Assembly: GCA_009924885.1 (NCBI GenBank)
Contig: RFQS01000152.1
Location: 1 to 5,711, forward strand
Direction: 5' to 3'
DNA length: 5,711 bases
DNA from: Pseudomonadota bacterium
Lineage (GTDB): Bacteria; Cyanobacteriota; Vampirovibrionia; LMEP-6097
Under the pieces are notes generated by a model. It saw only the letters and a program-made list of their open reading frames with translations. It was not told the origin of the DNA and ran no database searches. Both the position numbers and the translations under genes were made by a program. Positions within the stretch are counted from its first letter, which is position 1. Every line of letters starts with the position of its first letter. Below, one piece after another: positions 1 through 5,711 of the stretch.

Positions 1-75
1 GGTATCAAAATTAAACAAAAACGAGCCGCTCTAAGCACTGATTACCTTGAAGCTGTTTTACAGCTTAATATTTAG
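1..75 (+). CDS. C-terminal tail of an unidentified upstream gene (partial)
   Basis: Frame 1 is open from the left edge to a TAG at 73-75 and gives 24 residues ending in DYLEAVLQLNI. The tail is rich in lysine and arginine at first (KIKQKRAAL) and then looks like an amphipathic helix, a plausible protein C-terminus. It is too short to assign to a family. The roughly 110 nt that follow before the next start codon hold no obvious terminator hairpin. The call rests only on an open frame touching the edge and could be chance. Confidence 0.35.
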   Translation, partial: GIKIKQKRAALSTDYLEAVLQLNI

Positions 76-170
76 TTCATCTTTCGTGGGTTTGCCGTGC
101 AATTAGGCCATAGTTTATTAACTTGCCTCGGGATATGATCTAATCTAGTGAACTACGGAAGTTTATAAAA

Positions 171-174
171 AGGA
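171..174 (+). promoter_or_regulatory. Shine-Dalgarno-like AGGA ahead of the exported protein
   Basis: AGGA lies 10 nt before the ATG at 185. It supports that start over the in-frame ATG five codons later, and starting at 185 also gives the full signal peptide. It is the only convincing ribosome binding site in the window. A TATGAT hexamer at 134-139 resembles a -10 box but has no good -35 partner 16-18 nt upstream, so I do not call a promoter. Confidence 0.5.
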
Positions 175-184
175 TAACTCTAAT

Positions 185-634
185 ATGAAATTAATATTAA
201 TGCAAGGGCTGCGTCTGTCAGCCCTCTTTCTTTTGTTTGTGGGGCTTGTTTCTGAAGCTAAATTGAAAATTAAATCAATTCCATCGCTATTTGTGGAAAA
301 GACTGAGATTACTGTTTATGGTGATAATCTAGAATCTAACCAAAATCCATTTAAAGTTATTCTGGTAACGGCAGATGGCCAGTCTTTAGAGCTGGATTCA
401 CAGGTTAAGCCTTCAGGTTTAGCTGCAAGAATAAGCCTACCCAGTTTACCTGTAAATGCAAGTAAAACTTATAAAATCACTCTAAATATTAGTGGTGGTG
501 ATGTACCAGCAGGTAACCCAGAGCAGTTTGTTGGATTACTGTCTCAGGAGTTACGCGAAACAACGAATAGCAAGGAAATTCTCGACAGAATTTCTAACGA
601 TTCCCCATTTTTGTTGATAGATAGAGATATTTAA
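185..634 (+). CDS. Exported IPT/TIG-like protein, probably truncated by an IS
   Basis: The 149-residue product starts with a signal peptide: positive N-terminus, hydrophobic core at about residues 9-21 (LRLSALFLLFVGLVSEA), and a likely cleavage after Ala25. Residues 26-105 resemble an IPT/TIG immunoglobulin-like fold, with the pattern I-K-S-I-P-S, then ITVYGDNL, a VTADGQSLEL strand, ISLPSLP and a YKITLNISGGD strand. TIG domains usually sit in larger secreted or cell-surface proteins, so one domain alone suggests a fragment. The last 10-20 residues lie antisense to the transposase remnant on the other strand, so this C-terminus is probably not ancestral. The role is likely extracytoplasmic and structural or adhesive, but that is inference. 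Assignment to TIG is by strand pattern only; another beta-sandwich domain is possible. Confidence 0.6.
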   Translation: MKLILMQGLRLSALFLLFVGLVSEAKLKIKSIPSLFVEKTEITVYGDNLESNQNPFKVILVTADGQSLELDSQVKPSGLAARISLPSLPVNASKTYKITLNISGGDVPAGNPEQFVGLLSQELRETTNSKEILDRISNDSPFLLIDRDI

Positions 635-790
635 TTCCGTTTGAGCGATTTTCAGAAGAACAAAAGCTCTCATGGAGCAGAAAGCTTTTCTCATATAGGA
701 TTTTTCAAGCCCACAAAGTTGCTTTAAGCCTCTGTGCATATCTTCTACAGCCCATCTTTTATTGCTTGAATAAAGTCTTTTAGCATCTAT
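551..790 (-). pseudogene. IS4/IS701-like DDE transposase, C-terminal remnant
   Basis: The minus strand is open from just after a TGA at 793-791 down to a TAA at 553-551, about 79 residues. Read from about 780 downward it gives LYSSNKRWAVEDMHRGLKQ, then LCGLEKSYMRKAF and later IYQQKWG. This matches the C-terminal catalytic block of IS4/IS701-type DDE transposases, including the R-x3-E-x6-K spacing (R-WAV-E-DMHRGL-K) that supplies the last acidic catalytic residue. A tyrosine precedes the arginine with four intervening residues rather than the canonical two. The N-terminal and middle parts with the first two aspartates are absent, so the copy is dead. No start codon is needed for this call; the ATG at 739 is internal to the homologous block. 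Terminal inverted repeats and target-site duplications were not found. Family assignment is from remembered motifs. Confidence 0.65.
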
Positions 791-792
791 TC

Positions 793-842
793 AATAATAC
801 CATGTAATTTTCAAGTAAGCTGTAATTTTACATGGTATTATT
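793..842. repeat. Perfect 15-bp inverted repeat, 20-nt spacer
   Basis: AATAATACCATGTAA at 793-807 is the exact reverse complement of 828-842, with 20 nt between the arms. Two further bases pair outside the arms (790-791 with 844-845). The right arm ends 5 nt before the ATG of the ATPase gene at 848, and the left arm begins where the transposase frame closes. No T-run follows on the plus strand, so it is not a typical intrinsic terminator. It could be an operator for a dimeric regulator, an mRNA hairpin masking the ATPase start, or the leftover end of a mobile element. A TATTAT at 836-841 inside the right arm is spaced like a -10 box for a message starting at or near the ATG. Confidence 0.7.
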
Positions 843-847
843 CAAGC

Positions 848-2059
848 ATGCTTAGTACAAAACGTACACAAAAAGAAGTCGACAAAAAAACAGAAAATCG
901 AGCTGTGCATCGATCTTTAAAACTGCCGACAAAAGCACATTTTTTCTTATTCGGTCCAAGACAAGTCGGCAAAAGTACTCTCATTAGAGATAATTTTTCT
1001 GAAAAAAAAACTATCTTTTATAACCTTTTAAAAGATAAAGAATACACTCGCTTAGTAGCTAACCTAGATTTATTTCGTGAGGAAGTTTTAGCTTTAAAGA
1101 AATCAATCACACACATAGTTATAGATGAGATACAGAGACTACCTGCTCTATTAAATGAAATTCATCACTTAATCGAAGAGGATAAAATCCCACAATACTT
1201 CATTCTCAGTGGCTCTAGTGCAAGGAAGCTCAAACGCGGGCAGGCAAATCTTTTAGGAGGGAGGGCTTGGACACGCCATCTATATCCTTTTACGCATCAG
1301 GAGTTAACAAAAGACTTTAATTTAAATAGAGCCTTGCGCTTTGGTACTCTGCCACCAGTATATTTAAGCGAAGATGATTCAGCAAAAGAGATCCTAGAGT
1401 CATATGTAGAAACCTATCTAACTGAAGAAATTAAAGCCGAGGCATTAGTAAGAAACATCGGCTCTTTCACACGTTTTTTAAAATTAGCTGCTAGTGAAAG
1501 TTCTAATATAATTAATTACTCAAACATCGCTAGAGAAACAGCTACGAGCAGCCAAAGCATTAAAGAATATTTTCAAATACTCGAAGATACTTTAATAGGC
1601 TATATCTTGCTGCCTTACAATAAATCAGATCGCAAACGATTAGGCAAACACCCTAAATTCTATTTATTCGACAATGGAATTAAAAACGCTCTAACTAAAG
1701 ATTTAAATGATCCAGTCGAACCTAAGACTTCAGCTTATGGAATAGCTTTCGAGCATTTTATTATTAATGAAATTATTAGACTAAATAAATATCATAAAAA
1801 AAACATGGACTTCTCCTTTTATAGAAACTCAAATGGTGCAGAGGTAGATCTAATCATAGAAACAGAGAAGAAAAATATACTTGCGGTAGAAATTAAATCT
1901 AGCGAGAATCCTAATCAAGCTGAATTAAGAGGCTTATTTTCCTTTCAGGAATTAGAACCTAAAGCGAAATTAATCTGCCTATCGAGAGCAGAAAAAATGC
2001 GAATTGCAAATGGTATTCACTATTATCCTTGGAAACTCTTCTTTGAAGAGTTTTTCTAA
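848..2059 (+). CDS. AAA+ ATPase with C-terminal DUF4143 domain
   Basis: The 403-residue protein has the layout of AAA_14-DUF4143 ATPases. Walker A is GPRQVGKST at residues 36-44, Walker B is VIDE with D93-E94, and the sensor-like strand ILSGSSARK follows at about 118-127. A winged-helix-like stretch lies at about 215-255 (NYSNIARETATSSQSIKEYF). The C-terminal part has a FEHFIINEI helix, then EVDLI with D334 and VEIKSS with E348 and K350, which is the PD-(D/E)XK nuclease-like pattern typical of this family. The cellular role of the family is not established; nucleic-acid binding is inferred from the domains. The length fits a complete member. The ATG at 848 has no Shine-Dalgarno sequence, but no other in-frame ATG lies upstream of Walker A. 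The transporter gene begins 54 nt downstream and may share its transcript. The gene sits beside a transposase remnant and an inverted repeat, so horizontal acquisition is possible although its base composition is not obviously different. Confidence 0.9.
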   Translation: MLSTKRTQKEVDKKTENRAVHRSLKLPTKAHFFLFGPRQVGKSTLIRDNFSEKKTIFYNLLKDKEYTRLVANLDLFREEVLALKKSITHIVIDEIQRLPALLNEIHHLIEEDKIPQYFILSGSSARKLKRGQANLLGGRAWTRHLYPFTHQELTKDFNLNRALRFGTLPPVYLSEDDSAKEILESYVETYLTEEIKAEALVRNIGSFTRFLKLAASESSNIINYSNIARETATSSQSIKEYFQILEDTLIGYILLPYNKSDRKRLGKHPKFYLFDNGIKNALTKDLNDPVEPKTSAYGIAFEHFIINEIIRLNKYHKKNMDFSFYRNSNGAEVDLIIETEKKNILAVEIKSSENPNQAELRGLFSFQELEPKAKLICLSRAEKMRIANGIHYYPWKLFFEEFF

Positions 2060-2113
2060 AAATGTGACTGCTCGCCAAAATAAGCTCAACCATAATTTTC
2101 AAGACTATCTATA

Positions 2114-4276
2114 ATGAACTTAGTGAGCTCTGTCTTTAAAAATCTTAAATACGACTTCCCAGCAGGCATAGCAGTATTTTTTGTCAGCATCCCCCTCTGT
2201 CTTGGCATAGCACATGCTTCTGGAGTACCTTTGCTTTCTGGCTTAATTTCAGGAATTATTGGGGGCTTAGTAGTAGGCTCCTTAAGTAAATCTCCTTTAA
2301 GCGTCAGCGGTCCTGCTGCTGGACTTGCGACTATTGCAGTGAGTAGTATTCAAGAACTGGGTTCCTATGAAGCTTTTCTACTCGCGGTTAGCTTCGCTGG
2401 AGTGTTTCAATTAATTTTAGGCTTCTTAAGAGCAGGGATTATCTCTAAATATATTCCTCACTGCGTAATAAACGGCATGCTTGCCGCTATCGGACTATTA
2501 CTTATTTTCAAACAAATACCGCACTTAGTCGGCTACGACATAGAAGTAATGGGGGTAGAGGATAATACCTTAACTACGATATTTCACTCTTTTTCACATA
2601 TTAATTTCGGCATATCTATCATAGGTCTCCTCTCGCTTTCCATACTCTTTCTTTGGGCTAAATATGCACCAGCTAAACTAAAAATACTGCCAGGTTCAGT
2701 CATAGTAGTTTTGTTCAGTACTTTAGCTGCCTACCTCTATAATCACTGGGGCTTCAACAGCTTTACTACAGATCATTTCGTAGATATACCAATTATCAAC
2801 AGCTTATCTAGCTTTAGCGAAAATATAAGAATGCCAGATTGGGCTATGATAAATAACTCTAAAATTTATCTAGTCGCTCTAACCTTAGCCTTAGTAGCCT
2901 CACTTGAAACCCTTTTATCAATAGAAGCTGTAGATAAAATCGATCCGCTTAAACGCCATACCTCTTCTAGTAAAGAGCTTTTAGCTCAAGGCATAGGAAA
3001 TATAGTCTCCGGCTGTACTGGTGGCTTGCCCATAACTTCAGTTATAGTGAGAAGCTCTGTAAATGTCTCAGCTGGCGGCCGCACTAAGACTGCGGCGATT
3101 TTACATGGACTTTTAATTTTATTAGGCCTAATATTTTTTGCAGGATTTCTGAATTACATTCCCTTAACGGGATTAGCAGCTGTATTAATTCACACTGGTT
3201 ATAAACTAGTAAACCCAAAAACATTCTTAAAACAGTATAAACAAGGCTGGGACCAGTTTATTCCTAGCGCCATTACGGTGATTAGCATCTTACTTTCAGA
3301 TTTACTTATAGGAGTAGCTATCGGGCTTACGGTTTCTGCCTTTTTCGTCGTGGCGAAAAGTTATGCATCCTCATCTTTTATAGTCGAAGATCACGGTCAC
3401 AAGAAGATTATGATTCTAGGAGAGAGTATTCACTTTTTACATAAATATAAAATAGTCCGTTTTTTAAATAATTTCCCGAGTGAAAGTACACTAGAAATCG
3501 ATGCGAGTAAAACGGTTTTCATCGACCATGACATAGAGGATGCTATTAATGATTTTAAAGAAATAGCTAAAGAAAAAAATATTACTGTAATCTACGGTGG
3601 CTTAGTAAACAAGATGCAGAACAGGAGAAGAATGATGAAAGATAATGAAAACGCTTATGAAAAACTTATAAAAAATAATAAAGACTGGGTCTCTGAAAAG
3701 CTTAAACTTGACCCTGAATATTTCGAAGCATTTTCTAAAGAGCAAACTCCTGAATATCTATTTATAGGTTGCTCCGACAGCCGCGTTCCCGCAGAGGATA
3801 TAACTAAATGCAATCTAGGAGAAATGTTTGTTCATCGCAACGTCGCGAATCTAGTCATAAGTACTGATGTAAATATAATGTCAGTCTTGCAGTATGCAGT
3901 CGAGGTATTAAACGTAAAACATATAATACTCTGCGGACACTATGACTGCGGTGGCATTAAAGCTGCGATGACTAATAAAAACCTCGGCTTAATTAATCAG
4001 TGGTTACTAAAAATCAAAGATATCTATCGCTTACATCAAACTGAATTAGAGAGCATAACCGATGAAGACAAGAGATACAGGCGCTTAGTCGAGCTTAATG
4101 CTACAGAGCAGGCATATAATATTCTAAAAATTCCTTTCGTACAGAAACATAGGTCACTATACGGCATACCTGAAATTCATGCCTGGGCTTACGACCTACA
4201 TACTGGTCTTATTAATGATCTTCATCTTGATGGTTCTATAATCAGCAAAGCTGATTCTATTTATTTTCAGTATTAA
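2114..4276 (+). CDS. SulP anion transporter-STAS-carbonic anhydrase fusion
   Basis: This 720-residue inner-membrane protein joins three parts. Residues 1 to about 420 are a SulP/SLC26 transporter with many hydrophobic helices, the VSGPAAGL motif at 64-71 and a NVSAGGRT motif at 317-324. Residues about 430-500 resemble a STAS domain (GESIHFL, then IDASKTVFIDHDIEDAI). Residues about 540-715 are a beta-carbonic anhydrase: C553 and D555 in CSDSR, with H609 and C612 in HYDC, supply the zinc ligands and the Asp-Arg dyad (D555-R557). The C553-to-H609 spacing of 56 equals C42-to-H98 in E. coli Can, which the domain closely resembles. SulP-carbonic anhydrase fusions are known and were proposed to be bicarbonate transporters, and cyanobacterial BicA is a SulP bicarbonate carrier. 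Bicarbonate uptake or exchange coupled to hydration is therefore the likely role; sulfate or another anion is not excluded. The ATG at 2114 lacks a Shine-Dalgarno sequence, but it places the first transmembrane segment (FPAGIAVFFVSIPLCLGIA) where SulP proteins have it. Confidence 0.93.
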   Translation: MNLVSSVFKNLKYDFPAGIAVFFVSIPLCLGIAHASGVPLLSGLISGIIGGLVVGSLSKSPLSVSGPAAGLATIAVSSIQELGSYEAFLLAVSFAGVFQLILGFLRAGIISKYIPHCVINGMLAAIGLLLIFKQIPHLVGYDIEVMGVEDNTLTTIFHSFSHINFGISIIGLLSLSILFLWAKYAPAKLKILPGSVIVVLFSTLAAYLYNHWGFNSFTTDHFVDIPIINSLSSFSENIRMPDWAMINNSKIYLVALTLALVASLETLLSIEAVDKIDPLKRHTSSSKELLAQGIGNIVSGCTGGLPITSVIVRSSVNVSAGGRTKTAAILHGLLILLGLIFFAGFLNYIPLTGLAAVLIHTGYKLVNPKTFLKQYKQGWDQFIPSAITVISILLSDLLIGVAIGLTVSAFFVVAKSYASSSFIVEDHGHKKIMILGESIHFLHKYKIVRFLNNFPSESTLEIDASKTVFIDHDIEDAINDFKEIAKEKNITVIYGGLVNKMQNRRRMMKDNENAYEKLIKNNKDWVSEKLKLDPEYFEAFSKEQTPEYLFIGCSDSRVPAEDITKCNLGEMFVHRNVANLVISTDVNIMSVLQYAVEVLNVKHIILCGHYDCGGIKAAMTNKNLGLINQWLLKIKDIYRLHQTELESITDEDKRYRRLVELNATEQAYNILKIPFVQKHRSLYGIPEIHAWAYDLHTGLINDLHLDGSIISKADSIYFQY

Positions 4277-4305
4277 AACTCATCTTCCTCACCTTTGAGT
4301 TTTTT
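4275..4305 (+). terminator. Weak intrinsic terminator candidate after the SulP fusion
   Basis: AAAACTCA at 4275-4282 pairs with TGAGTTTT at 4296-4303 around a 13-nt loop, and the T-run continues to 4305. The stem holds only two G-C pairs and overlaps the TAA stop codon, so it would be weak and possibly leaky. It falls where a terminator is expected, between the transporter fusion and dxr. Confidence 0.4.
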
Positions 4306-4364
4306 ACAATTCTGAACCTTAAATTAAGCAACAATACAAAGATAAAAAGCTAATATTAAAGTGA

Positions 4365-5567
4365 ATGTCTGAAAAGCAAAGCATCTCAATAATCGGCTCC
4401 ACTGGCTCTATAGGTACCCAAGCTTTAAATATAATTCGCGAGCGCAAAGGTGAATTTACCGTCATCGCATTATCAGCTAAACAAAATCTCACAGTGCTTA
4501 TAGAACAGATTAAAGAATTTAAACCTAAATATGTTCATATCGAAGATCTCAATGCTAGAGCTGTTTTAAAAGAAATTTTTCAAGATATAGAATTATTAAA
4601 CTCCGCAGAAGAAGTCGCAGAGATAGATAATGTAGATATTTTCCTCAGTGCTATAGTCGGTATCGCTGGCTTAAAGGCTAACTTAAAAGCTCTAACTAAA
4701 GCGAAAAAAGTCGCTATCGCAAATAAAGAAACTTTAGTAGTCGCAGACCACTTAGTCACAGCGATTCAAGCTAAGCACCATGCAACCCTGATTCCGATAG
4801 ACAGTGAGCATGCTGCGATACATCAGTGTTTACATGCTGGCATTGTTGCGAATCTTCAGGATCTGCATTTTTCTCATAAAAATTCACTAGTAAAAGAAAT
4901 ATTACTAACCTCTTCTGGAGGACCTTTCCGAAATAAAACCCGCGAAGAATTAGAAAAAGTCACTCTAAGAGAAGCCTTACAGCACCCGACTTGGAGCATG
5001 GGTAAAAAAATAACCATAGATTCTTCCACCTTGATGAACAAAGCACTCGAAGTAATCGAAGTACACGCTCTCTTTAAAATCCCCTATGAAAAAATAAAAG
5101 TAGTTATACACCCTCAGTCTATAGTGCATAGTGCTGTATCTTTTATAGATGGAAACATAATCGCCCAGCTCGGTTCTACTAATATGGAGATTCCTATTCA
5201 GTACGCCATCGACTATCCCTATCGTAAAAAACTAGCAGTAGAAGATACTTTTAATATATTTGGTCAAAGCTGGGATTTTATGGAGCCTAATTTTACCTGT
5301 TTCCCTTTACTTAGACTCGGCTATGAAGTAGGTAAACTCGGACATTCCTACCCCACTGTTTTTAACGCTGCAAATGAAGCAGCTGTCGAGTTATTTTTAA
5401 ATGAAGAAATTAAATGGTCAGATATTGAAAAGCTTATCAGCACTGTGGTTACTAATCATAAAATCGTTCGGAATCCATCTTTAGACGAAATTTTAGAATT
5501 AGATAGGGAAGTTAAAATATCTACTAAATTTTTAGCAGGATTAGCACCCTGTGACGCTTTAATATAA
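4365..5567 (+). CDS. dxr: 1-deoxy-D-xylulose 5-phosphate reductoisomerase
   Basis: Dxr converts 1-deoxy-D-xylulose 5-phosphate to 2-C-methyl-D-erythritol 4-phosphate with NADPH and a divalent metal, the first committed step of the cytosolic MEP isoprenoid pathway. The 400 residues match the family's usual length. The nucleotide-binding loop GSTGSIG is at residues 11-17, followed by LSAIVGIAGL and ANKETLVVAD. Metal ligands are D146 and E148 in PIDSEHAAI and E229 in MNKALEVIE; substrate contacts include the SSGG loop, H207 in HPTWSMGKK, N225 and K226. The block IDSSTLMNKALEVIE and IHPQSIVHS are nearly invariant family signatures. All catalytic residues are present, so the enzyme should be active and a target of fosmidomycin-type inhibitors. 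The ATG at 4365 gives the normal short lead before the NADPH loop, although no Shine-Dalgarno sequence precedes it. The common neighbours rseP, uppS and cdsA are not seen; the preceding gene is unrelated. Confidence 0.97.
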   Translation: MSEKQSISIIGSTGSIGTQALNIIRERKGEFTVIALSAKQNLTVLIEQIKEFKPKYVHIEDLNARAVLKEIFQDIELLNSAEEVAEIDNVDIFLSAIVGIAGLKANLKALTKAKKVAIANKETLVVADHLVTAIQAKHHATLIPIDSEHAAIHQCLHAGIVANLQDLHFSHKNSLVKEILLTSSGGPFRNKTREELEKVTLREALQHPTWSMGKKITIDSSTLMNKALEVIEVHALFKIPYEKIKVVIHPQSIVHSAVSFIDGNIIAQLGSTNMEIPIQYAIDYPYRKKLAVEDTFNIFGQSWDFMEPNFTCFPLLRLGYEVGKLGHSYPTVFNAANEAAVELFLNEEIKWSDIEKLISTVVTNHKIVRNPSLDEILELDREVKISTKFLAGLAPCDALI

Positions 5568-5651
5568 AACTGAAATTCAATTTTAGGCATTAAGTGGATC
5601 ACATTCCAAAATATCCTAGAATCTAGCCTGAAGTTAAATTAAGAAGAAAAA

Positions 5652-5701
5652 GCTCATTGTATATAGGTTTCAATAGCAAAAAGTAACCTAAAACAATGAG
5701 C
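5652..5701 (-). terminator. Hairpin; best read as a minus-strand intrinsic terminator
   Basis: GCTCATTGT at 5652-5660 pairs exactly with 5693-5701, and TAGGTT at 5664-5669 pairs with AACCTA at 5685-5690, giving a 9 + 6 bp stem with a small 3/2 internal loop and a 15-nt apical loop. On the minus strand the stem is followed by TTTTTCTTCTT (complement of 5651-5641), as expected of an intrinsic terminator for a convergent gene beyond the right edge. On the plus strand no T-run follows, so it is not a normal dxr terminator. The 3' arm also contains a possible plus-strand start codon, so a translation-masking hairpin is the alternative. Confidence 0.45.
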
Positions 5702-5711
5702 AAATATAACC
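5696..5711 (+). CDS. Possible start of a downstream gene (partial)
   Basis: ATG at 5696 opens a frame MSKYN that runs off the window. Five codons cannot identify a product, and no ribosome binding site precedes it. The only support is its position about 130 nt after dxr on the same strand. It conflicts with reading the surrounding hairpin as the terminator of a convergent gene. Confidence 0.2.

Noticed and set aside
551..739. The 62-codon minus-strand ATG frame as an intact small gene.
   Set aside because: Its ATG lies in the middle of the transposase-like block, whose similarity continues upstream to about 780. It is part of a broken transposase rather than a gene.
764..847. GCTTGAATAA at 764-773 is the reverse complement of 838-847, hinting that the palindrome and the transposase remnant share sequence.
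   Set aside because: Only 10 bases match, in low-complexity AT-rich DNA, and the similarity stops sharply on both sides.
805..2103. The 11-mer TAATTTTCAAG occurs at 805-815 and 2093-2103, on both sides of the ATPase gene, like a direct repeat bounding a mobile unit.
   Set aside because: An 11-base match is expected by chance in an AT-rich window of this size, and the flanking bases do not match, so it is not used as evidence of transposition.
848..4276. The ATPase and the SulP fusion as a two-gene defence or toxin-type system.
   Set aside because: The transporter fusion is a metabolic type with intact motifs. Apart from 54-nt spacing and the same strand, nothing ties the two together functionally.
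5616..5626. CTAGA-A-TCTAG, a short palindrome between dxr and the right edge, considered as an operator or part of a terminator.
   Set aside because: The 5-bp arms with a 1-nt centre cannot form a normal hairpin, no T-run follows, and nothing links it to a regulator.

Overview
The window looks like a piece of an AT-rich bacterial chromosome. By eye it is roughly one third G+C, and lysine, isoleucine and leucine codons lean heavily on AAA, ATA/ATT and TTA. The organism is probably a free-living or loosely host-associated bacterium that makes isoprenoids by the MEP pathway, because a complete dxr gene is present. The phylum cannot be fixed from this sequence. Three of the four complete plus-strand genes have no recognisable Shine-Dalgarno sequence, which fits lineages that use it sparingly.

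Left part (1-847): the tail of an unidentified gene (1-75) is followed by a short exported protein with a signal peptide and an IPT/TIG-like beta-sandwich (185-634). Its 3' end runs into a degraded IS4/IS701-like transposase on the opposite strand (about 551-790). The exported protein therefore looks cut short by an old insertion. Between the transposase remnant and the next gene lies a perfect 15-bp inverted repeat (793-807 / 828-842), ending 5 nt before that gene's start codon.

Middle (848-4276): an AAA+ ATPase of the AAA_14-DUF4143 type (848-2059) carries Walker A and B motifs and a C-terminal PD-(D/E)XK-like motif. After 54 nt comes a 720-residue fusion of a SulP anion transporter, a STAS-like domain and a beta-carbonic anhydrase with its zinc ligands intact (2114-4276). 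The fusion should couple bicarbonate transport to CO2/bicarbonate interconversion. A weak terminator-like hairpin follows it.

Right part (4277-5711): full-length dxr (4365-5567), the MEP-pathway reductoisomerase, is followed by about 130 nt of intergenic DNA. That stretch ends in a hairpin (5652-5701) which reads best as a minus-strand intrinsic terminator, but it also covers a possible plus-strand start codon at the window edge.

The genes do not form an obvious functional operon. The transporter fusion and dxr are ordinary metabolic genes. The left half shows wear from mobile elements. No convincing undescribed multi-gene system is visible. The most unusual points are the palindrome beside the ATPase start, the transporter-enzyme fusion, and the transposon-eroded exported protein.
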